The notes under the pieces: generated by a model
The model's input: the letters and a program-made list of their open reading frames with translations, nothing else
Told to the model about the DNA's origin: nothing
Database searches by the model: none
Assembly (NCBI RefSeq): GCF_003265705.1
Contig: NW_020312775.1
Span: 8,528,075-8,592,074, forward strand
Origin: Callorhinus ursinus
Lineage: Eukaryota > Chordata > Mammalia > Carnivora > Otariidae
DNA length: 64,000 nt
Direction: 5' to 3'
In this document: piece after piece, positions 40,041 through 52,447 of the stretch
Layout: every line of letters starts with the position of its first letter
Position numbering within the stretch: the stretch's first letter is position 1
Position numbers and translations under genes: made by a program

Positions 40041-41505
40041 TTTGTCCAAAGAAGAATTGATGAATGACAGGAAAAAATAAAAATAAAAAATAAAAAAATA
40101 AAGGAAAAATAAAAGTATCAGCCACAACCCCACTGAAATATAAACTAGATAAATCAGAAGTGATCTGAAACCAAAAAGAAAAAAAGGGGGGATAACAGAG
40201 AGAATATAATCAAACAGGTAGATAGAACAGGGTGATACATTTGGTCCTGCGTGTATTTTGGTCTGTTTGTTAGAAGGCACTTGGTCCAAAATTGTAAAGA
40301 ATTGTGTGTGTGCGTGTGTGTGTGTGTGTGTGTGTAAACTGGAGTGAAAGGAAGCCAAAAATGAAGAATATATCTATAAAATATACATATGAATATTTTT
40401 AAAAAAGCCTTTAAAAAGAGTTGATAAAATAAGAAACTAGTTGAAAAAGAAAAAAAGAAAAAAGAAAAAGAAAATTTTAAACTGAAAGACTAAAAATTCA
40501 TGAGAAGAAAACCTCAAATTATATACACTATTTTCCCCTAATGCTGGAGTTTTTCAGTTCTCTGTGATAGGTAAACTTGATATTAGCCTGAGGTTCCTGC
40601 TGGTCTTCTGGGGAGGGGTCTGCTGTGTTGATTTTCAGGTGCCTTTGTCAGGGCAGAGTTTCACCATCCTAGGGCAGGGGCTGGGCTCAGTGTAAGCTGC
40701 TCTGTGTGGCTTGTGTTCCCTGAAGACTTTCTGCACTGCACAGGGTATGAAAATAAAAATGGTAAAAATGGTGGCGACCCCAACTTCCAGCCCTGGTGCT
40801 GACAGATTTCAGTGTCCCCTCTTCAATAAACCCTCAGGGAAAAACAGTCAGTCACTTTTGTGTGCGTCAAACTCTTCAGACTCCTGCAGTGCACACCCAT
40901 GCTCCTCCTCCTGGGAGAAGGAGGAGGGTCACTGAGTTTCTGGAGCTTGCAGGATCCTTGCTCAGAGAGTGGTCTCCTGATTGTGCCACAGTTCAAATTT
41001 TATGGCAGACCAAGCTGAAAGCCCACTCTGGGGCTTGCTGATTGTAGCCAGGCTCCCTGCTCCAATGCTTGGGAACTCTGACAACTCAGGCACCCCCTTT
41101 CTGTCTGTGACCCCAGGGATCCTGAGACCACATTGTCCCACCTAGGATTCTGCCATACCTTGCCACCTGAGGACCTTTCAGGCAAGGACATCCTTCATGT
41201 GAGCAGACTTCTAAAAGTTCTGATTTTGCACTCCATGGCTATATCATTTTCCAGTAGCTGGCTTATGGAGGCTACCTCCCCACTCCGATTATCTTCTGAT
41301 ATATCCTCTCAGATTCACTTCTCCACACCTTCTACCTTGCAAAAAATGGTCCCTTTTCTATTTGTAGAATTCCAGCAATTCTTTTCTTAGTTCTTAGGTT
41401 GAATTCACAGGTGTTCATAATTATTTGATATATATCTAGCTGAGTTCAAGGGACCAGATGAAACGAGGCTCCCTACACTTCTGCCATCTTCCCTCCTCCC
41501 CCTAA
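40041..41505 (-). other. 5'UTR of the minus-strand L1
   Basis: About 1.45 kb between the L1 5' end and ORF1, with an AT-rich segment near ORF1 and a GC-richer distal half. Contains a (GT)n run at 40307-40335. Confidence 0.8.
40307..40335 (+). repeat. (GT)n microsatellite in L1 5'UTR
   Basis: GT units with one GC interruption. Confidence 0.9.
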
Positions 41506-42479
41506 GGTTTGTTGTTTTGAATCTCAGGTGCCAGCCAGGGATAAAATGCAGAACTGTGGCACTGGATGTGCCGATGGCCGGGCACAGATAGGTTGAGGGC
41601 AGAGATCTCATGAAAGCCTGGGACATAGAAGAGAAAACTGGTCACTTTTCTGTGAGGGCCTCCTGAACAGCAAGTGTCATGAGTTCCCCTCCCCAGGGAC
41701 AAGAGGGTAGGGTGACACCATTTTCCACTCTCCTCCCAAGGCCCACCAGCAGAGTTAGACTTCAGAGAGAAACAGAGTGCTTCCACTAGAGTCTGGAGTC
41801 ACTTACACCAAACCCTGCCCTCCAGCTCTCAGGAAGGAACATCTTTATTAGGGCAGATCTGACTTCAAGCCAACATAGCAGGCCTCTCCCTCAGACTACC
41901 AACACAGGCCCTCCACATACATCAAGGTTAGTGATCCAAAAGTACTCCAAAGTGTCAGTTCCAGTGGATTCTTTTTCTTTTTTAAAAAAATATTATTTTT
42001 TAATTTGTGTTTATTTTAATATATTTTTATTTTATTTTTTATATTTTTAATGATTTCTTCTCCCTTTGGCATCAGGTTTATACTTTTTGGTTCATTTGTT
42101 CACTTGTTTGTTTTTCTGATTTTTTGGATCAGGCTTTTTTTCCTTCTTTCTTTCTTTGGAATCAGGCTTATACTTTTCTTGTTTGTTCATTTGCTTTCTT
42201 TTGCCTTTTTCTTTTCTTGGATCAGGTTTTTTTATTTTTTTTTTTTTAATCAGCCTTATCTTAACAAACAAATCGAACCACACTTAATTAAAGGTCCAAA
42301 CACTCCCCACTGCAAGCAAAGAGGAATTCTGCAGAGGACTGACCTGTGGGAAAGAATAACCAAAACAGAACAGCAGATTGCACACAGCATACACCAGAAA
42401 CACTTCCCAAAGGAGCCAGGCCCTGGACAGTGTAGGACCTCTTCTTAATAAAGTATTAGTCTCAGGACGAGGAAACATA

Positions 42480-43660
42480 ACAAGCTTTCATAACATGCAA
42501 AAGACAGAAACCTAGACATAATGATAAGATGGAGGAATTCTTCCCAAAAGAAAGATCAAGAAGAAATCACAGCAAGGGATTTGTTCAAAAAAGATAAAAG
42601 CAATGGGCACCTGGGTGGCTCAGTTGGTTAGGTGACTGCCTTCAGCTCAGGTCATGATCCTGGAGTCCTGGGATCGAGTTTCTCATCGGGCTCCCTGCTC
42701 AGTGGGGAGTCTGCTTCTCCCTCTGTCCCTCCCCCTCTCATGCTCTCTCTATCTCATTCTCTCTCTCAAATAAATAAATAAATAAATACATAAATAAATA
42801 CATAAATAAATCTTTTTAAAAAAAGATAAAAGCAATATATTTGAATAAGAATTTAGGAAAACAGTTATAAAAATACAAGTTGGGCTTGAAAAAAGCATAG
42901 AAGACACCAAAGAAACCCTTGCTGCAGAGATAAAAGACCTAAAAACTAGTCAGGCCAAAACAACAAAAAAAAAATGCTATAACTGAGATGTAAAATCAAT
43001 GGATGTAATCACAATGAGGATGGAAGAACCAGAGAATGAATAGGTGAAATAAAAGATAAAATTATGAAAAATAAGCTGGAAAGAAGAGGGAAAGAAAACT
43101 ATTAAATCATGAGTATAGACTTAGGGAACTCAGCAATTCTAGAAAGCTCAATAATATCCATATCACAGGAGTCCTAGAAGAAGAGCAGGAAAAATGTGCA
43201 GAAGATCAATTTGAACAAATTATAGCTAAGAACTTCCCTAATCTGGGGAGGAAACAGGCTTTCATGTCCAAGAGGCATAGAGAAATGCCCTCAAAATCAA
43301 TAAGAACAGGTCAACAGCAAGACATATTATAATGAAACTTGAAAAATACAAAAAAAAAAAAAAGAGAGAATCCTGAAAGCAGCTAGGGACAAAAGGTCCT
43401 TAACCTAGAAGGGTAGACACATTACATTAGCAGCAGACCTGTGCACAGGAACATAACAGGCCAGAAGAGAGTGGCATATATTCAAAGTGCTGAATGGGAA
43501 AAACATACAGACAAGAATACTATATCCAGTAAGGCTGTCATTCAGAAGAGGAAAGATAGAGTTTCCAAGACAAAGAGTAAAGGAGTTTTTGAACACTAAA
43601 TTAGCTAAGCAAGAAATATTAAAGGGGACCCTTTGTGCAGAGAGACCAAAAGCAACAAAG
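42480..43660 (+). pseudogene. L1 ORF1, heavily decayed
   Basis: Fragments of coiled coil (GLEKSIEDTKETLAAE-like, 42880-42950) and C-terminal domain (EWHIFKVLNGKN, 43470-43490), then KLAKQEILKGTL to about 43640. Split by a SINE and many frame breaks. Confidence 0.8.
42605..42817 (+). mobile_element. CAN SINE in L1 ORF1 region
   Basis: Duplication AAAAAGATAAAAGCAAT on both sides (42587-42603 and about 42819-42835). A-tail expanded to AAAT/ACAT units. Confidence 0.94.
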
Positions 43661-45532
43661 ACTAGAAAGGAGAGACAATCTATAGGAACAGTGACTTTAG
43701 AGGTAACACAAGGGCACTAAATTCATATCATTCAATAATTACTCTGAATGAGGATGGACTCAAGGTTCCAGTCAAAAGACATAGGGTATCACAATGGATA
43801 AAAAATCAAGACCTATTGATATGTGCCTACAAGAGAGTCATTGCAAACCCAAAGACACCTCCAGATTGAAAATGAGGGGGTGGAGAACCATTTATGCTAA
43901 TGGACACAAAAAGAAAAGTGGAGTAGCAATACGTATATCACACAAACTAGATTTTAAACCAAAGACTATAATAAGAGATGAAAAAGGGCACTATATCACA
44001 ACAAAGGGGTCTATCCAACAAGAAGATCTAACAATTGTAAATATTTATGCCTCCAACTTGGGGTCAGCCACATATATAAAACAATTAATTACAAACTTAA
44101 AGAAGCTCATTGGTAATACAATAGTAGTATGGGATTTCAACACCCCACTCACAGCAATAGATAAATCATCTAAGCAGTTCAACAAGGAAACAAAGGCTGT
44201 AAATGACACTGGACCAGATGGACTTAACAGATATATTCAGAACATTTCATCCTAAAGCAGCAAATAGACATTCTCTTCAAGAGCACATGGAACATTCTCC
44301 AGAATAGATCATAATAGGTCACAAATCAGGCCTCAACTGGTACAAAAAGATTGAAATCGTACCATGCATATTTTCAGATCACAATGCTATGAAATTTGAA
44401 TTGGTTCACAAGAAAAAGTTTGGAAAGACCACAAATACATGGAGGTGAAAGATCATCCACCTAAAGAATGAATGGGTTAACCAGAAATTAAAGAATTTAA
44501 AAAATACACAGATGCAAATGAAAATGAAAACACTATAGCACAAAACCTTTGGGAAGAAGCAAAGGCAGTCCTAAGAGGCAAGTATGTAGCAATACAGGCC
44601 TTCCTCAAGAAACAAGAAAAGTCTCAATCACACCCTAACCTTATACCTAATGGAGCTAGAAAAGGAACAGCAAATAAAGGCTAAAGCCAGCAGAAAAAGG
44701 GAAATAATTAAGATCAAGGCAGAAATAAATGATATAGAAATAAAAAAAAAACAAACCAGTGAAACAGATCGATGAAATTAGGAGCTGGTTCTTTGAAAAG
44801 ATTAACAAAATAGATAAACCCCAGCCAGACGTACAAAAAAAGAAAAGAGTAAGGACCCAAATAATTAAAATCCTGAATGAGAGAGGAGATATCACAACCA
44901 ACATTGCAGAAATACAAACAATAATAAGAGAATATTATGAGCAATTATATGCCAACAAATTGGGCAATTTGGAGGAAATGGATAAATTTCTAGAAACATA
45001 TAAACTACCTTACCTGAAACAGGAAGAAATAGAAAACCTGAACAGACCCATAACCAGCAAAGAAATTGAATTAGTAATAAAAAAAATCTCCCAAAGAACA
45101 TGAGTCCAGGGCCGGATGGCTTCCCAGGGGAATTCTCACAGACATGTCAATAAGATTAAATACCTATTCTTCTCAAAATGTTCCACAAATAGAAATGGAA
45201 GGAAAAGTTCCAAACTCTTTCTATGAGGACAGCATTACTTTGATTCCAAAACCAGATAAGGACCCCACTAAAAAGGAGAATTATAGAGTAATATCCCTGA
45301 TGAACACGGATGCAAAAATTCTCACCATGATACTAGCTAATGGGATCCAACAGTACATTAAAAGGATTATTCAGCATGATCAACTGGGATTTATTCTTGG
45401 GCTTCAGGGATGGTTCAATATCCACAAAGCTATCACCACAATACATCACATTAATAAATGAAAAGATAAGAAACATATAATCCTCTCAATAGATTCAGCA
45501 AAAGCATTTGACAAAATACAACCTCCTTTCTT

Positions 45533-45727
45533 TTCGTAAAATATTTTTTTTATTTATTTGAGAGAGAGAGCGAGTTAGCATGAGATCACAAGCAAGGGGG
45601 AGAGGTAGAGGGAGAAGCAAACTCCCTGTTGAGCAGGGAGCCCGATGCAGAACCCGATCCCAGGACTTTGGGATTACAACCTGAGCCAAAGGCAGACACT
45701 TAACCAACTGAGCCACCCAGGTGCCCT
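45533..45727 (-). mobile_element. CAN SINE in L1 ORF2
   Basis: Duplication ACAACCTCCTTTCTT (45518-45532) and ACAGCATCCTTTCTT (45728-45742). Confidence 0.92.
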
Positions 45728-45759
45728 ACAGCATCCTTTCTTGATAAAAACCTTCAAGA

Positions 45760-45930
45760 GGGCACCTGGGTGGCTCAGATGGTTGGGAGTCTGCTTTCGG
45801 CTCAGGTCATGATGCCGGAGTCCTGGGATCAAGTCCCGCGTAGGGCTCCCTGCTCCTTGGGAGCCTGCTTCTCCCTCTGCCTCTCTCTCTCTCTGTCTCT
45901 CATGAATAAATAAATAAAAATCTTTAAAAA
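45760..45930 (+). mobile_element. CAN SINE in L1 ORF2
   Basis: Perfect duplication AAAAACCTTCAAGA at 45746-45759 and 45931-45944. Opposite orientation to the SINE 33 bp upstream. Confidence 0.94.
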
Positions 45931-47738
45931 AAAAACCTTCAAGAAAGTAGGGATAAAAGGAACATACCTCAACATCATAAAGGCCGTATTTGAAAGAATC
46001 ATAGCTAATATCATCTTCAATGGGGACAAACTGAGCGTTTTTCTCATAAATTCAGGAACATGACATGGATGGCCACTTTCACCACTGTTGTTCAATATAG
46101 GACTAGAAGTCCTAGCCTCAGCAATCAGACAACAAAAAGAAATAAAAGACATCCAAATTGGCAAGGAAAAAGTTAAAGTTTCACTCTTCACAGAGGACAT
46201 GATACTCTATGTAGAAAACCTGAAAGACTCCACCAAAATATTGCCAGAGCTGATTCATGAATTCAGCAAAGTTGCAGGATATAATATCAACATACAGAAA
46301 TCTGTTACATTTCTATATACCAATAATGAAGAAGCAGAAAGAGAAATCAATGAAGCGATCCCATTTTCAATTGTACCTAAAACCATAAGATACCTAGGAC
46401 TAAATCTAAACAAAAAGGTAAAATATTTGTTCTGTACTCTAAAAAGTGTAGAACACTCATGAAAGAAATTGAGGAAGACACAAAGAAATGGAAAAACATT
46501 CCATGCTCATGGACTAGAAGAACAAATATTGTTAAAATGTCCATATTACCCACAGCAATCTACACATTCAATACAATCCCTATCAAAATAACACCAGTAT
46601 TTTTCACAGAACTAAAATCCTAAAATCTGGATGGAACCAGAAAAGACCCTGAATATCCAAGGGAATGTTGAAAAAGAAAAGCAAAGTGGGAGGCCTCACA
46701 ATCTCAGACTTCAAGCTGTATTAGAAAGCTGTAATCATCAAGAAAGTATGGTTCTGACACAAAAACAGACACATAGAATAATGGAACAGAATAGAGAACC
46801 CAGAAATGGACCCGCAATTATATGGTCAACTAGTCTTCGACATAGGAAAGAATATCCAATGGAAAAAATACAATCTCTTCAGCATATGGTGTTGGGCAAA
46901 CTGGAGAAGAATGAAACTGGACCACTTTCTTATACCACACATAAAAATAAATTCAAAATGAATGAAAGAACTAAATCTAAGACAGGAAACCATCAAAATC
47001 CTAGAAAAGAAAACAAGCAATAATCTCTTTGACCTTGGCCACAGGAACTTCTTACTAGATAGGTCTCTGGAGTCAAGGGCAACAAAAGCAAAAATAAACT
47101 ATTGGGACCTTGTGAAGATAAAAAGCCTCTGAAGTGTGAAAGAAACAATCGACAAAACTAAAAGGCAATTGATGGAATGGGAGAAGATATTTACAAATGA
47201 CATATCAGAAAACGGGTTAGTATCCAGAATCTATAAAAACACATCAAAATCAACACCCCCAAATTAAATAATCCAGTTAAGAAATGGGCAGAAGATATGC
47301 ATAGACATTTATCAAAAGAAGACATATATGACTAACAGGCACATTGAAATACTCAACATCACTTACCATCAGGGAAATACAAATCAAAACCACAAAGAGA
47401 TACCACCTCACACCAGTCAAAACGGCTAAAATTAACAACCCAGAAAACAACAGATATTGGTGAGGATGTGGAGAAAGGGGAACCCTTTTGCACAGTTGGT
47501 GGGAATGCAAACTGTACAGCCACACTGGAAAACAGTATGGAGGTTCCTCAAAAAGTTAAAAATAGAACTATCCTATGACCCAGCAATTGCACTACTAGGT
47601 ATTTATCCAAAGGATACAAAAGTGCTGATTCGAAGGGGCACGTGTGCTCTAATGTTTATAGCAGCTTTATCAAAAGTAGCCAAGTTATGTAAAGAGCCCA
47701 AATGTCCACTGACTGATGAATGGGTAAAGAAATGGTAC

Positions 47739-47745
47739 ACACACA

Positions 47746-47782
<37 letters not shown>
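47739..47782 (+). repeat. (CA)n microsatellite in L1 ORF2 3' part
   Basis: About 20 CA units with one AA break, inserted between codons for KKWY and KWHI of the ORF2 C-terminus. Confidence 0.93.
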
Positions 47783-47788
<6 letters not shown>

Positions 47789-48184
47789 GCATATTACTCA
47801 GCCTTCAAAAAGAGTGAAATCTTGCTATTTGCAATGACTTGAATGGAACTAGTGTGCTAAGTGAAATAAGTCAGAGAAAGACAAATACCATATGATTTCA
47901 CTCATATGTGGAACTTAAGAAACAAAACAGACGCACATAGGGGAAGGGAAAATATAAAATAAGATAAAAGCAGAGAGTGAGGCAAACCATAAAAGACTCT
48001 TAACTATAGAGAACAAACTGAGAGTTACTGGAAGGGAGGTAAGTGGGAGAATGGGTTAAATGGGTGATGGACATTAAGGAGGGCACTTGTTTTGATATGC
48101 ACTGGGTGTTATACGTAAGTAATGAATCACTAAATTCTATTCCTGGAACCAATTCTACACTCTATTTTAACTAACTTGAATTAT

Positions 48185-48363
48185 GGGTGGCTCAGTCGTT
48201 AAGCGTCTGCCTTCGGCTCAGGTCGTGGTCCCAGGGTCCTGGGATCAAGCCCCGCATCGGGCTCCCTGCTCAGCGGGAGGCCTGCTTCTCCCTCTCCCAC
48301 TCCCTCTGCTTGTGTTCCCTCTCTCGTTGTCTCTGTCTATCAAATAAGTAAATAAAATCTTTA

Positions 48364-48406
<43 letters not shown>

Positions 48407-48409
48407 AAA
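48185..48409 (+). mobile_element. CAN SINE with truncated head and long AAAT tail
   Basis: Starts at GGGTGGCTCAGTCG, missing about 8 nt of the usual head, directly after the L1 tail CTAACTTGAATTA. The tail is an (AAAT)n array at 48363-48408. Confidence 0.9.
48363..48408 (+). repeat. (AAAT)n microsatellite
   Basis: Eleven or so AAAT units grown from the SINE A-tail. Confidence 0.93.
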
Positions 48410-48635
48410 ATCTTGGATTCAAGACACAAATCTATGTTGCAATATAACAGAGTATTATGTTGAAATTTCAGTAAAGTTTAAATTACAACATAAAAACCTC
48501 ATGTAGAAGATGTATCTAGTTTTGAAGATAGTAAGTTACTTAAAATATGTAATTTTGCCTTATAAAATTTAGGTTTCACTAAAAACATTGGTTAATGAGT
48601 TAACAAATCTTTAATTTGTTAAAAAAGTCACTATT

Positions 48636-48813
48636 GGGGTGCCTGGGTGTCCCACTCAGTTAAGCGGCTGCCTTCGGCTCAGATCATGATCCCAGAGTCC
48701 TGGGATTGAGCCCTGTGTCAGGCTCCTTGCTCAGCAGGGGAGTCTGCTTCTCCCTCTGCCCCTGCTCGTGTTCTCTCTCTCTCTCTCTCTCTCAAATAAA
48801 TAAAATCTTTTTT
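48636..48813 (+). mobile_element. CAN SINE
   Basis: Duplication AAAAAGTCACTATT (48622-48635) and AAAAAGTCACCATT (48814-48827). Confidence 0.94.
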
Positions 48814-48969
48814 AAAAAGTCACCATTTTTGCTACTTGCACTTTTCTTTGGCATTTAATATCTAAATTTATAACCAAATTTACTTGTAGCACTTTGGAAT
48901 ATTTCAGCCTATATGATGATTACACATCTAATTTTGTGTTATTTGCATAATCCCTTTACTATGGTAAAA

Positions 48970-49085
48970 GACAGTATGGTGGAGTAAAAAGTATTCTGGC
49001 CAGAAAGACCTAAATTTTATTCCCTATTGTTATTAACATAGCTTTTGTGACCTAGACTGAACAAGTCACTTCAAAAGGAATGGAA
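48970..49085 (+). mobile_element. Possible MIR fragment
   Basis: TGGTGGAGTAAAAAGTATTC and TTTTGTGACCTAGACTGAAC resemble the MIR 5' half. Highly diverged. Confidence 0.45.
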
Positions 49086-49228
49086 CCTTCTGGTAAACAA
49101 CAAATCTTAAGTAGGTGTAATTGATCACAGTTCACATGTATACAGTATTTGTGTTTTATTAAGTTACTTCAGAAGAAGTGCACATTATGTACAATCCCAA
49201 AAATATCCTGAAGGATGACCTTCTTAAG

Positions 49229-49261
49229 TTAAAAAAAAAGAAGAAAGAAAGAAGAAAGAAA

Positions 49262-49318
<57 letters not shown>

Positions 49319-49326
49319 AAAGAAAA
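49229..49326 (+). repeat. (GAAA)n microsatellite, about 95 bp
   Basis: Pure purine run of GAAA/GAA units, preceded by a short A run. Confidence 0.95.
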
Positions 49327-50834
49327 CGTGAATAAACTAGAGGTTCAAGGATACCACATAATGTCTATGAACAAGCATTTCACTCTTTTAGTGGGTCTTT
49401 CTCTATTTGGAGGCACTTATAGGAACAGAAGAGAAATCCTAACAGTAAATAAAGTGTATTTTCATCAAAACATTACTAGTATGAGTTACCTCAGCATATT
49501 GCTAGTTATATCAAGCCTGAGTATCTCATCACAATTTGCATTTTTGTAAAGAAATGTCAAACCTAACCTAGATTCTATATCTAAGAAATACTTCCTTTTT
49601 CTTTCTTCCTTTATTAAAAATTTCAAATCACTGCCTATTCCCAGGATAGTTATCTACTACCTATGTCCCAATCTATATAGTATATTGAAAAGCTCATGGA
49701 ATTTAAAGTTAGTGCTAACTAACATGATGACCTTAAGCAGGCCATTTAGCTAATTCTGGACAAGTTTGATTTTTCACTTGGAAAAGGAAAAATGGAAAAA
49801 AAAAGAAAGAGAAAGGGGATAAAATGTCTGCTCTATATAACACAGGTTTATTTGGAGTGTTAAATTATTATATGTTAAGTCTTTTGCCAAGTACAAATCC
49901 ACAAACAAATATCAATTTTACGTAGAAGTGTGGTATTAAGGAAACTTTGAAATAGGGATAGTGTTTATCTTTTATATTCAGTGGCACTTGGGCAGACTAT
50001 GTGTCATCTTTTATACTTTTGTTTACTAATTATCTCATGAGATTCATTAAAGAACCTAAACAGCATTTGCCTCTCTGACAACCAAAGATATTTTTGTAAT
50101 ACCTTCTAATAATCTAGTTCTTCCAAGGGAAAACAAAGTGTGATCTCCCAGTGGGCAAAACTATTTACCCCCCTTGGCTGGCTACTATTATAAAAATCTC
50201 TTAAGGAAATGCTTGTATGTAATTCAGATAAAATGAGAAACCTGAAACATCCCCAAGTTCTGGATTCCAAGCATGGCCAGAACTTAGCCAGAGCAATACA
50301 TTTTAGTTTATTATTTAATTTTCTATATCTAAGCCAATTCAGTCTTAATAGATTTTCCTTTTTTTCTCCCAAATACTCTCCTGCCAGACCTATTCTCTCA
50401 AATATTTTTATCTTCACAGAGAGAGAAAACAGGAACATGGCTTTGGTTTCTGAGCCTATTTTAGATTAGAATCAAATCCTTATTTAAAAGGGCTTATCAG
50501 ATTTATCCATCCTACTACTCCTCTCTTGTTCCATTTAATCACATCCTTATTTCTTAGTCCACTATGACGATTGTATCATTGTATATTTATCTTATCATAT
50601 GTGTTAAATTATTAAGGAAGGGGATATTATCCTAATTGTGTCTAATGAGATTCAGTGAGTGCTCATCAAAAATTTCTCACACGAATTCAAAGTTTCTAAA
50701 AGATTAAATATAATAACTACATTGTTAATATTTCTTTTGATATATATACCCTTAATCATATTTGGACCTAAAATTTTAGTATACACACTGGCTGATGTTA
50801 TGAATATTGTTCCAGGTATCATAAGAACAATGAT
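49327..50834. other. Intron sequence, nothing recognised
   Basis: No coding exon or repeat identified with confidence. Confidence 0.4.
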
Positions 50835-51000
50835 GTAATGCTGCCTCTGACACTTAAGAGGTAATGTGATCTTAAGGGAAAAAAAAAAAAAGATTGGCCT
50901 GTGTCTCTTTCCTTGTATGTCAAAATGGTATAGTACCTGTTTCATAGGACTGTTGTGAGATTTAGATGAGATAAAATTTGTAATACTTTAAAATGCAATG
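50835..51000 (+). mobile_element. MIR relic interrupted by an A run
   Basis: CTGCCTCTGACACTTAAGAG and TAGTACCTGTTTCATAGGAC, then TGTTGTGAGATTTAGATGAG follow MIR order. An A-rich run lies at 50878-50892. Confidence 0.7.
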
Positions 51001-51296
51001 AAAACAATTTTTAAAATGATAATGTAATCATTCACATAGTTACAACAGTGTGGTAGTGCCTGTCATAGTTACTGAGAAATGCTACTTCAGGTAATTTCTT
51101 TATTTTTTTTTTCAGGTAATTTTTTAGATTTAAAGCGAAGACTCATGGTAAATTTACTTTTTTTTTTAATTAATTGTGTGGTTTTTCTTCAGAAACTCAG
51201 TTGTTTCAGTTACCACCAAAGCATGTTCCTTAGTGATTTATTTAGTTGCTGTCCTTAGTGAATGAAATAAGGAAAATATAAAGCATAATGATATTT

Positions 51297-51514
51297 TCTT
51301 TTTTTTAATTAAGAGACTTTATTATTTATTTGTTTATTTTTAGAGAGGGAGAAAGGGGGTAGGGGCAGAGGGAGAAGGAGAGAGAGAATCTTGAACAGGC
51401 TCCATGCTCAGCACAGAGCCTGACACGGGCTTCAATTTCACAACTCTGATGTCATGACCTGAGCAGAAATCAAGAGTTGGGAGACTTAATCAGCTGAGCC
51501 ACCCAGGCACCCCA
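51297..51514 (-). mobile_element. CAN SINE (older)
   Basis: Diverged minus SINE ending GAGCCACCCAGGCACCCC. Confidence 0.88.
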
Positions 51515-51534
51515 ACGCTTGCATTTTTGTTTTT

Positions 51535-51860
51535 GTTTTTGTTTTTTGAGAAGTGTTGGGTTTACAGAAAAATTGACCAGAACATACTGGATCATTTTTC
51601 ATTCCCACCAGGAACAAACGAGAGTTCCTGTTGCTCCTTGCCCTTGGCAGCATTTGTATGGTTAGTGTTTGGTATTTTAGGTGACCTACTATATGTGTAG
51701 TAGTATATTACTGCTTTAATTTGCATTTCCCTGATAACATAAACATATGATGTGGAACATCTTTCCATATGCTTATTTGTCATCTTTATATCATTTTTTT
51801 GGCAATATATCTGTTGAAATACTTTGCCCATTTTTCAATTGAGTTGTTTGTTTTCACATT
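51535..51860 (-). mobile_element. Old L1M fragment, ORF2 3' region
   Basis: Reverse-oriented L1: CATTCCCACCAGGAACAAAC, TTTGCATTTCCCTGATAACA, GGAACATCTTTCCATATGC, TTTGCCCATTTTTCAATTGA. Confidence 0.8.
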
Positions 51861-52434
51861 TTCAAAGGAAATATTACACATTATGTTCTCAGAGTGTCTT
51901 CTATTTCTTTGAATGATAGTGTTTACTTGAGTTGTCAATCTTCACCTTGCAACCCAATCTTAACCTGGAATTCTAAATTTTTTATAATATAATCAACTCA
52001 GTTCTTCAGTGATACTATCATTCATTTTTGTCATCCTTTCATATTATTGGCATTTATAAGTACTTCAACATTTGATGTACATTATATGGCATTATCTACT
52101 GGCTAATTGTGCTCAACTTTCACTGATATCTCCTTAAGATCTTTATTTAAATTACATGACTTCTGATTAAAATTTTATAGTTAAACAGTATTTTTCTCTA
52201 TTTAATATTTCCAAAATTTAAACAATCTTATTCTATTAAGAAGTATTCTTATTACCTCAAACAAGAAAACAGAGGACTGATTTAGTTATCAAGCTAGAAT
52301 TGATTACTCTAATTCACAGAATTTTAAATTTTTAGCATTTGTAACACTTGCTAGTTTAGTTCAAGAAATTATCTATTTTTCTTCCAGTTGTTATGACCCA
52401 AACATGATCTTTTTACATTGTATTCAATTTATGT
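51861..52434. other. Intron sequence, nothing recognised
   Basis: No supported feature. Confidence 0.4.
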
Positions 52435-52447
52435 ATTTTTGAGTTTT

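Larger units (their letters stand above)
34831..41505 (-). mobile_element. Near full-length L1, minus strand, nested in the plus-strand L1
   Basis: The poly-T at 34832-34848 is its A tail, and the 5' end is at 41505 (reverse of GGGGGAGGAGGGAAGATGG). About 6.5 kb once the SINE at 35046 is removed. Degraded duplication TAAGATTTG (34820s) and TAAGGTTTG (41506 on) flanks it, and plus-strand L1 5'UTR lies on both sides, so it inserted into an older L1. Confidence 0.88.
43720..47830 (+). pseudogene. L1 ORF2, heavily decayed
   Basis: Endonuclease part at 43794-44255 (CLQESHCKPKD, VNIYASN, VWDFNTPLTA where VGDFN is usual), RT from 44759, fingers/palm near 45144-45461 ([16 protein letters not shown]), catalytic loop at 46180-46200 reading LFTEDM instead of FADD, C-terminal part to 47837 (KEPKCPLTDEWVKKW). 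Two SINEs and a CA expansion interrupt it. Confidence 0.86.
33774..48184 (+). mobile_element. Near full-length L1, plus strand, split by another L1 and five SINEs
   Basis: Starts GGGAGGAGGAGTTAAGATGG, an L1 5' end. 5'UTR pieces are 33774-34830 and 41506-42500; ORF1 remains about 42500-43660, ORF2 about 43720-47830, 3'UTR to 48184. Subtracting the nested elements leaves about 6.8 kb, a full-length L1. Its 5'UTR is broken by SINEs at 33863 and 34202 and by a minus-strand L1 at 34831-41505; SINEs at 42605, 45533 and 45760 split the coding part. All frames are decayed. Confidence 0.85.

Noticed and set aside
41502..41786. Minus-strand 94-codon open frame
   Set aside because: Lies in L1 5'UTR and has no protein similarity I recognise.
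42007..42448. Phe-rich open frames (80 and 132 codons)
   Set aside because: Products of a T-rich L1 5'UTR stretch, not membrane proteins.
33774..48184. Head-to-head pair of L1s made by recombination
   Set aside because: L1 5'UTR of the plus element is found on both sides of the minus element with matching flanks, so nesting explains it better.
47739..48409. CRISPR-like regular repeats
   Set aside because: These are simple microsatellites (CA, AAAT) with no spacers, in a mammalian genome.
49178..49549. Lys/Glu-rich 123-codon open frame
   Set aside because: Generated by the (GAAA)n microsatellite.
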